In this document: piece after piece, positions 17,966 to 27,162 of the stretch
How the letters are laid out: each line of letters begins with the position of its first letter
How positions within the stretch are numbered: position 1 is the first letter of the stretch
NCBI GenBank assembly: GCA_030448085.1
Contig: JAUJNU010000002.1
Location: 1 to 64,000 of the forward strand
Reading direction: 5' to 3'
Source of the DNA: Actinomycetota bacterium
GTDB taxonomy: Bacteria; Actinomycetota; UBA4738; CADDZG01; WHSQ01
Length of the DNA: 64,000 nucleotides
Made by a program: the position numbers and the translations under genes
The notes under the pieces: model-generated
Databases searched by the model: none
Seen by the model: only the letters and a program-made list of their open reading frames with translations
Told to the model about the DNA's origin: nothing

Positions 17966-18930
17966 CTGGCGGCGGCCTCGGCCCACGGGTCCGGCAGCGG
18001 CGTCAGGATGTCCTCGAGCTTGTCCCGGAGATGCTTGAAGTTGGGCGGAAGAGCGAGCTCCTGTCCGAGGCTCTCCTTCGGCTCGTCGACGCTGAAGCCG
18101 GGGCCGATCGTCGCGATCTCGAACAAGACGCCGGATGGCTCCCGGAAGTAGATCGAGCGGAAGTAGAAGCGGTCGATGACGGGCGTGACACCGGCCCCCG
18201 CTCGCTCGAGCCGTCGCCGCCACTCCTCGTGCTCGGACATGGGCGAGGACCACGCTACGTGATGGATGGTCCCGCCACCGCTGAGACCTCGCTGCGGGGG
18301 AGCTTGGTCGTAGACGTAGAACGAGCTCCGGGTGTCCCCGGCGACCTTCCACTCGCCCTCCGAGCCCTCGAATCCGAGTGTCTCTTTCAGCATCGTCGTG
18401 GAGCGGGCGGGGTCGCTCGAATACGCCCTTACGCCTTCGAACCCGAGCAATGCCATCTCCGGCGGGATCGAGGGGTGGTGGGCGACCAGCTCCGGCTCGT
18501 CCGAGTCCACGACCCGGAGCTCCAGCCCCAACCCCTCCGGGTCTCTGAAGAGCAGCGAGCCGTCGCCTCGCTCGGTCGGCGTCCCGGCCTGGCTCAATCG
18601 GTCGCTCCAGAAGCCCAGCGCGCCCTCCGACGCGACCCTCCACACCACGCGGTGGACCATTCCGTCACCCGCCCGGCCGGGGGCCGCTCCCCGGTACTCG
18701 AAGAACGTGATGTCGGAGCCGGGGCTGCCTTTGTCATCTGCGTAGAACAGGTGGTAGACGGTGGGGTCGTCCTGGTTCACGGACTTCTTGACGAGTCGCA
18801 GGCCCAGGAGCCCTGCATAGAAGCGGACGTTCTGCTGAGCGTCCCCTGTGATGCCGGTGATGTGGTGGATCCCGTCGAGTTTCATCTCCGTGGCGCTCCC
18901 TCCATCTGACGTCATCAGATGGTGGAACAT
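17962..18930 (-). CDS. Ring-cleaving dioxygenase, MhqO-like (VOC superfamily)
   Basis: About 308-323 residues with two vicinal-oxygen-chelate domains. The likely start is the internal ATG at 18885 (MKLDGIHHITG, GGAGGGAG upstream), giving the typical N-terminus. The first module has GIHHITGITGDAQQNVRFYAG; the second has GTIHHVAWS and a GVLFEIATIGPGF strand, holding His and Glu metal ligands. Homologues cleave or detoxify hydroquinones and catechols. It overlaps the downstream MhqD-like gene by ATGA, as in Bacillus mhqNOD, although no quinone-sensing MarR regulator is adjacent here. Confidence 0.85.
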   Translation of the reverse strand: MFHHLMTSDGGSATEMKLDGIHHITGITGDAQQNVRFYAGLLGLRLVKKSVNQDDPTVYHLFYADDKGSPGSDITFFEYRGAAPGRAGDGMVHRVVWRVASEGALGFWSDRLSQAGTPTERGDGSLLFRDPEGLGLELRVVDSDEPELVAHHPSIPPEMALLGFEGVRAYSSDPARSTTMLKETLGFEGSEGEWKVAGDTRSSFYVYDQAPPQRGLSGGGTIHHVAWSSPMSEHEEWRRRLERAGAGVTPVIDRFYFRSIYFREPSGVLFEIATIGPGFSVDEPKESLGQELALPPNFKHLRDKLEDILTPLPDPWAEAAAR

Positions 18931-18959
18931 GCCGAACGGGCGGTTATTCCGGCCGGGTC

Positions 18960-20189
18960 CTAGAGGTAGCCGAGGTCCTTCAGGTGCTGTTCGACGACCG
19001 CTTCCTCGTCGGTCGTCATCCCGGACTCGGCGACCACGGCGGACGACTCGACCTTGTCGATGAAGGCCTCGAGCCGCGTTGCTACCTCCGGGTACCTCTT
19101 GTAGTGATTGTGCCTCTCGTCTGGGGGCCCGCCACCGTTGAGCTTTAGCAGCGAAGGCTTACCTCCCCCGGGCTTCAGCAGCTTCCAGTCGGGGACCCGG
19201 GCTCCGGCTATGCGCTTTCCTTCGAGCTTGACCCCCACGGCCTCCATGTAAGCGGGCTCCTCCGGCAGGGACCCACCGTCGAGCAAGGGCTGGAGGCTTC
19301 GGCCATCGACGTCGCCGGGAACCTCTGCGCCGCAGATCCCGGCGAGCGTCGGGAAGAGGTCGACGTGTCGTACCTGCTCGTGCACCTGGACTTGCGGGAC
19401 GCCCGGGCCGGCGACGATCAACGGGACCCGCACCAGGTGCTCGTGCAGCGCGAACCCGTGGCCCACCGCCACCGAAGAGAGCTTCTTGTCGAGGTAGGGC
19501 CACCACCTCGACGGTTTCAGCTTCTTGCGGGCGATCCGCCCTGCCCGGTTCACCTTCTGTTGGAGCTTCGTGTCCGGGTACTCCTCACCGTGATCCCCCG
19601 TGATGACGATGACCGAGTCTTGCCCGGCGGCCTCGAAGACGGGGTTCAGGTAGTCATCCGAGGCCGTGACCGACGCCTCGTACCCGGCCCGGTCGAATCG
19701 CTTGGTGAAGTCGGGAGGCGAGCGGAAGGGCCGGTGCACCTCCCAGATGTGGAGGAGAAGGAACCAGGGGGAGCCGTAGGAGGTCATCTTGCCGACCAGC
19801 TCGTCGCGCCAGCCGAAGAACGGCACCTTGTAGCCCTGGCGATGCCTCGCTTCTTCGAAGCCCCTCAGGATCCCGGTCTGCGGGAGCAGAGGCCCGGTTA
19901 CCTCGGCGTGCGTCTCGTACCCCGCGGCCGAGAACGCCTCGGCCAAGGTGGTGCGGGCAGAGGAGAGGCTGTAGCCCTGGAGGCCCCGCACGCCGTGCTT
20001 GGGCGGGTAGCAGCCGGTAAGCATGGACGAGAACGAGGGGGTGGTGGTGGTGGTCGTGCAGACACACTGCCTGAAGGAGGCGCCCCGGGTCGCCAGCGCG
20101 TCGATGTTGGGCGTGCGGACGTGGTTGCCGAAGATCGCATCGGCGCGCAGCGAGTCCACGACCAGCATCAGGACGTTCGGCTTGCTCAC
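18960..20189 (-). CDS. Sulfatase (alkaline-phosphatase superfamily)
   Basis: A 409-residue protein beginning NVLMLVVDSLRADA (metal-binding Asp) with VCTTTTTTPSFSSMLTGCYPPKHGVRG at the position of the sulfatase nucleophile. The usual C/S-x-P-x-R formylglycine motif is not present; a Thr-rich stretch (TTTTTPSFSSM) is there instead, so the nucleophile may be Thr or Ser and the activity may be phosphoester or phosphoglycerol transfer. VIVITGDHGEEYPD binds the second metal. No signal peptide is seen. The C-terminus ends HLKDLGYL, as in two other members of this superfamily in the window. Confidence 0.8.
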   Translation of the reverse strand: MSKPNVLMLVVDSLRADAIFGNHVRTPNIDALATRGASFRQCVCTTTTTTPSFSSMLTGCYPPKHGVRGLQGYSLSSARTTLAEAFSAAGYETHAEVTGPLLPQTGILRGFEEARHRQGYKVPFFGWRDELVGKMTSYGSPWFLLLHIWEVHRPFRSPPDFTKRFDRAGYEASVTASDDYLNPVFEAAGQDSVIVITGDHGEEYPDTKLQQKVNRAGRIARKKLKPSRWWPYLDKKLSSVAVGHGFALHEHLVRVPLIVAGPGVPQVQVHEQVRHVDLFPTLAGICGAEVPGDVDGRSLQPLLDGGSLPEEPAYMEAVGVKLEGKRIAGARVPDWKLLKPGGGKPSLLKLNGGGPPDERHNHYKRYPEVATRLEAFIDKVESSAVVAESGMTTDEEAVVEQHLKDLGYL

Positions 20190-20236
20190 TCGTTCTCCGG
20201 GCTCTAGGGATGGGCCTGGAGGAGCCTACTTCGGGG

Positions 20237-21217
20237 CTAAGGGAGGTCGAGGATGGCCCAGCGGGTCTTGTGATCGACGTCCGGGGTCTCGAAGATCCCG
20301 CCCCTATCGCTCGTGCCTGACGAGAAGATGTAGTCGACCCCGCTTGCCTTCAGCATCCCCGAGCCGGTGTCCGCCGGCATCTCCCAGACGATGTCGTGGA
20401 ATCTGAAGCTCTCGGTGTCGCGGTCGTAGAACCGGGCGTCCTCGCAGCTCTTGAACTCACCGGTGACGCACCTGTCCTGGTTGAAGTCCCCGCCGATCGT
20501 GGTGGCGTCGCGGCCTGGGTACCTCCTCATGATCATCTCGTAGATCTGGCGCGACCACTTGGCCCGGTAGTGCTCGCTGGCGTCGAGGGTCCTGAAGTCC
20601 TTCTTGCGGGTCAGGTGGACGCTCGAGAGCGCGCTCGTCACGCCTGTGGCACGGTGCTTGGCGAGCATGACGGCCGCCTGCTTGAACTTGAGGGGCAATC
20701 CGCAACAGACGGCGACATCCCCTGGGTAGGTGCCCGTGTAGTACCTGCCCCCGTCCGCAACTTGCATCGTGGTCAGGTTGAGGATGATCGCCGTGTCCCT
20801 GATGATCTGCTTCGTGTCGTAATCCCTCGCCGCGGGCGTCCACGCCTTCTTCACGACCCTGAAGTTCGCGTTGCCGGTCCGGTTCCGGAGGACCGACGCG
20901 ACGTACTCGGCGCTGTTGCCGGTCACCTCTTGGAGGAGGAGCACGTCGGGGTTACCGGGAGTCTCGTCGAGGAGCTTCAGGACCCAGTTCTTGACGTCGG
21001 TCCTGCTGTCCAGGTCGTTCCTGTTGGTGTCGGTGTTGTAGGCCTCCTCGACATTCGCGATGACGGTGAGAACGTGCGCCTGCCCCGCCTGGGCCTGCGC
21101 TACATCGGGCCGTGGAGACGCGGCCGTGAGGAGCCCTGCCGCAACCGTCGCGACTGCTGACACCGCTACGAACGACTTGATCCTCGACCTCGTCGGGCTC
21201 ATCGCTATCTGCTCCAT
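20237..21217 (-). CDS. Secreted endonuclease/exonuclease/phosphatase (EEP) family protein
   Basis: A 311-326-residue exported protein (start 21217 or MSPTRSR at 21202) with a signal peptide SFVAVSAVATVAAGLLTAAS. The EEP fold signatures are LLLQEVTGNS (catalytic Glu), TTIGGDFNQDRC (Asp-x-Asn), GVDYIFSSG and DHKTRWAILDL (general-base Asp-His). The family includes DNases, sphingomyelinases and phosphatases. Two Cys (VAVCCG and RCVTGEFKSCE) may form disulfides outside the cell. Specific substrate is not evident. Confidence 0.82.
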   Translation of the reverse strand: MEQIAMSPTRSRIKSFVAVSAVATVAAGLLTAASPRPDVAQAQAGQAHVLTVIANVEEAYNTDTNRNDLDSRTDVKNWVLKLLDETPGNPDVLLLQEVTGNSAEYVASVLRNRTGNANFRVVKKAWTPAARDYDTKQIIRDTAIILNLTTMQVADGGRYYTGTYPGDVAVCCGLPLKFKQAAVMLAKHRATGVTSALSSVHLTRKKDFRTLDASEHYRAKWSRQIYEMIMRRYPGRDATTIGGDFNQDRCVTGEFKSCEDARFYDRDTESFRFHDIVWEMPADTGSGMLKASGVDYIFSSGTSDRGGIFETPDVDHKTRWAILDLP

Positions 21218-21252
21218 AGGCTAGAGATTCGGCACGCAGGGGTGGTCCTTTT

Positions 21253-21314
21253 AGCGCGCCATGGCTTTCCCCGGGATGGGAAACATCAACCTGGGCGCGC
21301 TCGTTCCGAACGAG
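21253..21314. repeat. Nested inverted repeats in an intergenic gap
   Basis: AGCGCGCC (21253-21260) pairs with GGCGCGCT (21294-21301), enclosing an inner TTTCCC/GGGAAA-type stem; directly adjoining is CTCGTTC-C-GAACGAG (21300-21314). The 130-bp gap lies between two minus-strand genes, and on the minus strand the outer stem is followed by TAAAAGG, so part may act as a terminator of the FAD oxidoreductase transcript. No known riboswitch consensus was recognised. Confidence 0.4.
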
Positions 21315-21351
21315 GGAGATTTCTCACTGCCCCGCGCAGGAAGATCTGGTG

Positions 21352-22701
21352 CTAGAGGGTCCAGACCTCTTCGGGGGTGCCCCCGACGAGGAGCCGCGCG
21401 ACGTCGATGCCCATCTTCACGGCGTGGTCCATGTTGCCGATCTCGTACTTCCAGGACCCGAAACGGCCCCGCGAGAAGATGCCCTGTTCCATCAGCCACG
21501 GCTGGATCACCTCGAGGGCCTGGTTCCGCTTCATCGTGGGCACCGGGTAGGCGTAATCGATGTCGATCACGTGCGTCGAGGCGACCTCGGGGCGGCCTTC
21601 GACCACGCCGGACGCTCGCAGCCCTTCCTCCACCCGCTCTTCGAGGCCCTCGCGCGGCTCGGGCTTGTACCTCGAGTAGGAGGTCTCGGTCATGTACGCG
21701 CTGTAGCGGCCGGTGTCGGCTTCCGGGACGTTGGCGGGCGAGTATTTGGCGAAGTTCGTCGCCCTGTAGAAAGGGGCGTGGTCCTGCGGGAAGTAGAGCC
21801 ACGACTTGTCGTCCTTCAAGGGCTCCTCGTAGCCGATCCCAACCATGTAGACGCCGTTGTGCTCGAGATCCTCGGCGGCGGCCCTAACGCTGTCGGGGCA
21901 GTGCTTGAGGATCCCGACCAGCCTGTCGATGGGCATCGTCGAGACGAGCTTGTCGTAGCTCTCCTGGGCCCCGTCGGAGAAAGTGAGCGTCTTCTCCTCG
22001 GAGTCGACCTGGGCCAGCTCGCGCTCGTACGCGATGTGGTCCTCGAAGCGCCTGGCGAGCCGCCTGTAGATCTCTCCGGTGCCCCCCTCGGCGGGGAACA
22101 TGAACATGTTGTTGGGGCCCCAGGCGGCGTCGTCTTCCTCGAAGACGATGCTGCGAAGGGCCCTCTTGTGATCGACGACGCTGACCCGCTCCGCGATCCA
22201 ATGAGCCGCCATCCGCTCCGGAGGGGTTGCCCACACCTTGAAGTTGTAGGGCCTCATGAAGTGATGGGTGATCCCGCCCCCGAACGTCGCCTCCATCCAG
22301 GTTGCGAAGTCCATCCCGATGGAGCCACCGGAGGCCTCGATCAGCCCCAGCAGGCATTCGTAGGCGGGCTCGGGAGGAAGATGGCGGAGGTTGTTCTGGA
22401 ACGGGTACGGGACCCAGCGATCGGCGAAGCGGATGTACGACGAGCGCTCGTGGTGGTAGACCTCGTCGCCCATCGTTTCCTCGAGCACTTTGTCGAACTC
22501 GCCGTAGTGGCTGAAGACGACATGCCCCCCGAGGTCCCAGGTGAAGCCGGCCGGGTCCACGAAGGAGCTGGCGGCCCCGCCCGCCACGGGCCAGCGCTCG
22601 AAGCTCTTCCAGCGCTTGTGCCCCAGGCGCTCGAGCTCCCGGGCGCAGCCGAGCCCGCAGGGGCCGGCCCCGATGATGACGATCTGCTCGCTGTCTGACA
22701 T
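21352..22701 (-). CDS. FAD-dependent oxidoreductase, UDP-galactopyranose-mutase/protoporphyrinogen-oxidase-like
   Basis: A 449-residue flavoprotein. MSDSEQIVIIGAGPCGLGCA at the start is the dinucleotide-binding GxGxxG motif, followed by FERWPVAGGAASS and DLGGHVVFSH, which fits the amine-oxidase/NAD(P)-binding-8 group. Central residues include PYPFQNNLRHLP, reminiscent of UDP-galactopyranose mutases, and the end has a second FAD segment, GRFGSWKYEIGNMDHAVKMG. The start is set at 22701 because upstream in-frame codons overlap the divergent WecB-like gene. Next to sugar-transfer genes it may act on a nucleotide sugar, but the substrate is not certain. Confidence 0.75.
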   Translation of the reverse strand: MSDSEQIVIIGAGPCGLGCARELERLGHKRWKSFERWPVAGGAASSFVDPAGFTWDLGGHVVFSHYGEFDKVLEETMGDEVYHHERSSYIRFADRWVPYPFQNNLRHLPPEPAYECLLGLIEASGGSIGMDFATWMEATFGGGITHHFMRPYNFKVWATPPERMAAHWIAERVSVVDHKRALRSIVFEEDDAAWGPNNMFMFPAEGGTGEIYRRLARRFEDHIAYERELAQVDSEEKTLTFSDGAQESYDKLVSTMPIDRLVGILKHCPDSVRAAAEDLEHNGVYMVGIGYEEPLKDDKSWLYFPQDHAPFYRATNFAKYSPANVPEADTGRYSAYMTETSYSRYKPEPREGLEERVEEGLRASGVVEGRPEVASTHVIDIDYAYPVPTMKRNQALEVIQPWLMEQGIFSRGRFGSWKYEIGNMDHAVKMGIDVARLLVGGTPEEVWTL

Positions 22702-22740
22702 GGGAAGAGTTTCTAACAGCTGGCGTCGGGGAGGGCGGAG

Positions 22741-23538
22741 ATGAAGCTCCACCGCCTCCCGGGGCGGCGATACGCTCGGCTGATGACAGCCGCCACCGGA
22801 AGGATCGAGATCCTCGGCGTGCCGTATTCACCGCTCGACGCCCCCGCTGCCGTCGAGGAGGCCGCGAGGCTGTACGAGCGGGATGAGCCGGGCTTCATCG
22901 TCCACGCGAACGTCCACACGGTGAACCTCAGCCACGCCGACCCCGGATACCTCGAAGTGCTGAGGCGGGCGGACCTCGTCCTGAACGATGGCAAGGGAGT
23001 CATGTTGGGCGCCCGCCTCCTGGGGAGAAGGTTCCCGGACGACCTGAACGGCAACGTCTTCAGCCCCCTCCTTCTGGCCAGGGCCGCCGCCCGGGGCTGG
23101 CCGGTGTACTTCCTGGGCGCCAAACCGGGCGTTGCCGCCTCTGTGGCCGAGAAGCTGAGGGCCGCGCTCCCGGGGCTACGGATCGTCGGGACCCACGACG
23201 GGTACTTCGCGCCCGAGCAGGAGGGAGACGTGGTGGCAGAGATCCGGGCGTCTGAGGCCGGGCTCCTCATGGTGGGTCTCGGCAACCCCCGTCAGGAGCG
23301 ATGGCTGGACCGCAACCTCGCCGCCACGGGAGCCCGTCTCGGCGTAGGAGTGGGAGCCTTCTTCGACTTCCAGGCAGGCGAGGTCAAGAGGTCCCCGGAG
23401 TGGATGAGCCGGAACGGGCTGGAATGGGTGCACCGCCTCGTCCAGGAGCCCAAGCGCATGTGGCGCCGCTATCTCGTCGGGAACCCGCAGTTCCTCGCCC
23501 GGGTCGTGCGTCAGAGGCGCGGCGCGGCCTCCTCCTGA
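22741..23538 (+). CDS. WecB/TagA/CpsF family glycosyltransferase (GT26)
   Basis: A 265-residue (251 if started at ATG 22783) cytoplasmic-face transferase that adds a HexNAc/ManNAc-type sugar to an undecaprenyl-PP-linked acceptor. Motifs are HANVHTVNLSHADPGYLEVL, LVLNDGKGVMLGARLL, VYFLGAKPGVA and GLGNPRQERWLDRNL, then VGAFFDFQAGEVKRSPEWM. A basic C-terminal region (KRMWRRYLVGNPQFLARVVRQRR) is likely membrane-associated. It opens the plus-strand operon with GT2 and CDP-alcohol phosphotransferase genes. Confidence 0.88.
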   Translation: MKLHRLPGRRYARLMTAATGRIEILGVPYSPLDAPAAVEEAARLYERDEPGFIVHANVHTVNLSHADPGYLEVLRRADLVLNDGKGVMLGARLLGRRFPDDLNGNVFSPLLLARAAARGWPVYFLGAKPGVAASVAEKLRAALPGLRIVGTHDGYFAPEQEGDVVAEIRASEAGLLMVGLGNPRQERWLDRNLAATGARLGVGVGAFFDFQAGEVKRSPEWMSRNGLEWVHRLVQEPKRMWRRYLVGNPQFLARVVRQRRGAASS

Positions 23539-23580
23539 GCGGTTCGCCCCTTTGGGGTCGGCCCGTTAACCTCTCGCCTC

Positions 23581-24532
23581 ATGCCGGATAAGCCCCGGGC
23601 CGACTCGGCCTTCATCATCGCCACGAGGAACAGGCCCGACGAGCTGCTCGTAACGATCGAGAGCCTCGTCGCCCAAACGCTCCTGCCGAAAGAGCTGTGC
23701 ATCGTGGACTCGAGCGATGAGACTCCCGTAAGGGCGAAGATCGAGGCCATGTGCGACGGGGTGGGGCTTCCACTCGACTACCACCACCCCGCCCCCAGGG
23801 GCCTCACGATCCAGCGGAACATCGGCATCGACCGTACCTCGGGAGACCCCGTCTTCTTCATCGACGACGACGTCTTCATGGCCCCCGATTGCCACGAGGA
23901 GGTCCTGAAGGAGTATGGGCGTTGGGGGCCGGAGCTGGGAGGCGTCCGAGCGACCCCGATGAGGCCCGCCCGGCCCCCGTTGGTCTCGATCTGGTGGCGC
24001 AAGCTCTTCGGGATAGGCGGCTGGTGGCCGGAGGCGAGCGGGAAGATGCGGGCGGGCTTCTGGGTGGAGGGCATCTCGGAGGCGGCGGGGGTCGGGAAGA
24101 TCGAGTACATGACGGGCTGGTTCATGTCCTTTAGGCGGGAGGTTCTCGCCAAGGAGCGTTTCGACGAGGCGTTATCGGGCTACGGGCACAAGGAGGACGT
24201 GGACATGACTTACCGCGCGTCCTGCGACTACGTCCTCGTGCAGACGCCGAAGGCGCTGCGATCACTTCCAGACGATCACGTCGCGCCTGCCGTCGCACCA
24301 GCTGATGCGGATGAACCTCGGCAATCAGTTCTACCTGCACCGCAAGAACATGCCGCAGGACCTGCGTCACAAGGTGGCTCTGTGGTGGGGCTTGTCGGGC
24401 CTCTTCCTGCTGAACGTGGCGCGCGGCCTTCAAGCGAGACCCTGGCCTCGTGACGGGGGATGATAGTGGGGGCGCGAACAGGCGGCCGGCAAGGGGCTGG
24501 TGGACCCCGCCGCAGAGAAGGCGGCGAGGTGA
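23581..24532 (+). CDS. Family 2 glycosyltransferase (frameshifted at C-terminus)
   Basis: A GT-A fold enzyme of about 310 residues. FIIATRNRPDELLVTIESL opens the nucleotide-binding fold, VFFIDDDVFMAP is the DxD metal site, and DEALSGYGHKEDVDMTYRA the ED/acceptor motif. After 24262 the intact frame gives poor sequence; another frame continues DHFQTITSRLPSHQLMRMN and a further one EQAAGKGLVDPAAEKAAR, ending TGA 24530-24532, which overlaps the GTG of the next gene. So the native protein probably continues to 24532 through one or two indels. Confidence 0.82.
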
Positions 24533-25188
24533 GCACCGCTCCCATCGGGGCGAAGAAGAAGGACTACTGGTGGACGGTCCTGGCGGTCGACCCCGTCGCC
24601 GTGCCGCTCACGAAGGCCATCGCTAGCCAAGCGCAGGACGCTGACACCGGATCAGGTGACGCTCATCTCGCTCGTCTTGGGGCTCCCTGTTGGTCTCGCC
24701 TACTCGTTCGGCGGGGGTGGGCTGATCGTGGGGGCAGTCCTGTTCTACCTGTCATTCGTCTTCGATTGCGTCGACGGCAAGCTCGCTCGGGCGCTCAGTC
24801 TGTCGAGCCCCCGGGGACAAGCGCTCGACCAACTCGCCGACGGAGGGCGCAGGGCGGCGCGGCGATCGGCCTCGCGTTCTCTACCTGAAGAACCACGGTG
24901 ACTCGGTGACTGATCTCGTGTGGCTCGTCGCGTTCGGCATCCTCTCGTTCTATTTCATGGAGATCTCGGGGGCCGGGAGTCCGATTCGAGCCGGGCTCGG
25001 GGGCAAGTGGTCGATGGCTCTCGGCCGCAGGCGTCTCCTTCCACCCCGGGATGCCCGACGTGTCGGCGATCGTGTACGTGTTCGGCCCGCTGACATCGCT
25101 CGTCGTCCCGGCGCTCGTGGTCGGCCTCGTGATGATCTCCGCAGCTATCCTGCTTACGGTGAAGAGACGACTGCGGGTGCCGGCATGA
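24529..25188 (+). CDS. CDP-alcohol phosphatidyltransferase family enzyme (frameshifted)
   Basis: The signature D-x2-D-G-x2-A-R-x8-G-x3-D-x3-D is complete at 24756-24839, beginning DCVDGKLARAL and ending GQALDQLAD. Four frames are needed: KKKDYWWTVLAVDPVAVPLT, TPDQVTLISLVLGLPVGLAY, the signature, then SVTDLVWLVAFGILSFYFM and VSAIVYVFGPLTSLVVPALV, giving about six helices over 220 residues. These enzymes move a phosphoalcohol from a CDP-alcohol to a hydroxyl acceptor, with release of CMP. The GTG overlaps the GT2 stop and the TGA overlaps the next ATG (ATGA). A dehydrogenase/cytidylyltransferase pair that could make the donor lies at 30.6-32.4 kb. Confidence 0.85.
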
Positions 25189-26801
25189 GCAAGGTCCTGA
25201 TGCTCGGCCTCGACGGCATGACGTTCTCGGTCATGGAGCCGGCTTTCGCCGAGGGGCATATGCCGCGTCTGAAGGCGTTGCTAGACGGCGGCACCTCGGG
25301 CATCCTCACCTCGACCGTCCCCCCCTACACCCCGCCCGGATGGACCTCGATCTTCACCGGAGTGAATCCGGGCAAGCACGGGATCTTCGGCTTCTCCCTT
25401 GGGAACGTCCAGCGTAAGGACGGTCTCGTCCGGCTCGACCGGGTGAAGACGCCGGCGCTGTGGAACGCGGCCAACGCACAGGGCATGCGGGTTGGCCTCT
25501 TCAACATCCCGATGACCTACCCGCCTCCTCCCGTCGACGGTTTCGCCGTGTCGGGCATGCTTACGCCCGAGGGCGGCGGCGGAACTCCGGAGGGTTTCAC
25601 GTACCCGGAGTCGTTGGGGCCCGAGATCGCCGCGGCCGCGGGCGGGTACGAGATCGACATCGACGTCAACTACGACGAGGACTGGAAGTCGACCGAGATC
25701 ATCGAACGCCTCTCTCGTAACCTCGCGCTCAAGCGCAAGGGCCTCGAGTACCTGCTGAACAAGCACGGCGACATCCCGTTCCTGTTCGCCGTTCTCGAGC
25801 AGCCCGACCGCTTGATGCACGTGCATTACAAGTACATCGACCCCCGCTGCGAGCACTACGACCGGCCCGAGGCCGGGCCGATCCGCGAGCGGGTGTGGGC
25901 GTTCTTCGACGAGATGGACGAGGTCATGGGCGACCTCATCGACTGGGCGGGCATCGAAGGCTACGTCCTGACGATGTCGGACCACGGGTTCGGGCCGAAG
26001 GAGAAGGTGGTCAACCTGAACCTTGCTTTCAAGGAGTGGGGCCTACTGTCCGTCGGCGGGGCCGGTGCCGTCGGCAGCTCCGAGGGTCTCCGCAAGGTCG
26101 CCCGCAAGGTGAAGAAGGTCGTCCCCAAGACGGTGTGGAAGAAGGCCAAGGGGGCCGCTCACTCCGCGATCGACTGGTCGAAGACGAAGGCCTTCGCCTC
26201 GCCCAACCCGCAGCAGGGCATCTATCTGAACCTCGAGGGGAGAGAGCCGAACGGGATCGTCTCTCGAGCCGATTACGACACGGTGAGGGACGAGATCATC
26301 AGTCGCTTCCGGGAGCTGAAGGACCCGGACGACGGCCTGCCCGTCCTGGACGAGATCCACAAGCGCGAGGACGTGCTCCATGGCTCCGAAGCGGAGTTCG
26401 CGCCCGATCTCTTCCCCGTCTGCAGGGCGCATTCCTACGAGCTCTCGGAGGGCCTCTTCTCGCCGTCGATCATCACCGACTACCGCTACCTTCCCCGCGG
26501 CTTCCACCACATGGACGGGATCTTCGGCATCACCGGCCCCGGCGTCGAGGCGCGGTCGGGCCAGAAGGCGCACCTGATGGACATGGCTCCGACGGCTCTG
26601 TACCTGGCCGGCCTGAAGGTCCCGGAGATGGACGGTAAGGTGCTCACCGATTTCCTCCCCCCCGGCATGGTCTCCTCGAGGCCCCCGGTCATCGAGGCGA
26701 TGGATCTGCCGAACGCGGGCGAGGGGGCCGAGGCCTCTCCTTACTCAGCGGACGAGGAAGCGGCCATCGAGGAGTCCCTGCGCAACCTGGGATACCTCTA
26801 A
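25185..26801 (+). CDS. Alkaline-phosphatase-fold phosphodiesterase/transferase
   Basis: A 538-residue protein of the type I phosphodiesterase/nucleotide pyrophosphatase group. VLMLGLDGMTF gives metal ligand Asp10; PPYTPPGWTSIFTGVNPGKHGI gives the likely nucleophile Thr49; TMSDHGFGPKEK and FHHMDGIFGITGPGV supply the remaining Asp and His ligands. No signal peptide or anchor is apparent. It is a clear paralogue of the protein at 29014-30624 and like it ends ESLRNLGYL. Its ATG overlaps the CDP-alcohol phosphotransferase stop, so the two are translationally coupled and probably work on the same phosphodiester-linked product. Confidence 0.85.
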   Translation: MSKVLMLGLDGMTFSVMEPAFAEGHMPRLKALLDGGTSGILTSTVPPYTPPGWTSIFTGVNPGKHGIFGFSLGNVQRKDGLVRLDRVKTPALWNAANAQGMRVGLFNIPMTYPPPPVDGFAVSGMLTPEGGGGTPEGFTYPESLGPEIAAAAGGYEIDIDVNYDEDWKSTEIIERLSRNLALKRKGLEYLLNKHGDIPFLFAVLEQPDRLMHVHYKYIDPRCEHYDRPEAGPIRERVWAFFDEMDEVMGDLIDWAGIEGYVLTMSDHGFGPKEKVVNLNLAFKEWGLLSVGGAGAVGSSEGLRKVARKVKKVVPKTVWKKAKGAAHSAIDWSKTKAFASPNPQQGIYLNLEGREPNGIVSRADYDTVRDEIISRFRELKDPDDGLPVLDEIHKREDVLHGSEAEFAPDLFPVCRAHSYELSEGLFSPSIITDYRYLPRGFHHMDGIFGITGPGVEARSGQKAHLMDMAPTALYLAGLKVPEMDGKVLTDFLPPGMVSSRPPVIEAMDLPNAGEGAEASPYSADEEAAIEESLRNLGYL

Positions 26802-26805
26802 GCAG

Positions 26806-27162
26806 GTGTTCGACCCCGACGAGGTCCCCACCCTGGTCATGGTCTACCGCTCGCAGCGCCATGACGCTGAGGCGATGAAGGCGATGCTGGTGGGGAATGG
26901 GATCCCTGCGATCTTGGGTGGAGAGGGCTACTCCAGCGCCTATCCCCTCACGGTTGGTGTGCTCGGGGAGGGCAGGGTGTTGGTGCGCGAGGAGGATCGA
27001 GCCGCGGCGCTAGCGCTCATCGAGGAGGCGAAAGCCGGAGACTTCGAGTTGGAAGACCCAGATCCTCCGGAAGCCCAGGCCACGGACCTGCGGTACTACC
27101 TCGGCCTGGCGGCGGTCGCCATCGCGCTGCTGATCCTGCTGGCCTCGAGGGGCGGGATCTAG
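26806..27162 (+). CDS. DUF2007-like protein with C-terminal membrane helix
   Basis: A 118-residue protein. The N-terminal part (TLVMVYRSQRHDAEAMKAML, then VLVREEDRAAALALIEEAK) has the DUF2007 'putative signal transducing protein' pattern, in which the start contacts a change of address or paralog. A single hydrophobic helix (YYLGLAAVAIALLILLASR) ends the chain. It begins 4 bp after the preceding stop and converges with the ACT gene, overlapping its stop by 4 bp. Function is unknown. Confidence 0.65.
   Translation: MFDPDEVPTLVMVYRSQRHDAEAMKAMLVGNGIPAILGGEGYSSAYPLTVGVLGEGRVLVREEDRAAALALIEEAKAGDFELEDPDPPEAQATDLRYYLGLAAVAIALLILLASRGGI

Noticed and set aside
21349..22698. 449-residue plus-strand frame
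   Set aside because: Antisense to the FAD oxidoreductase; no recognisable motif.
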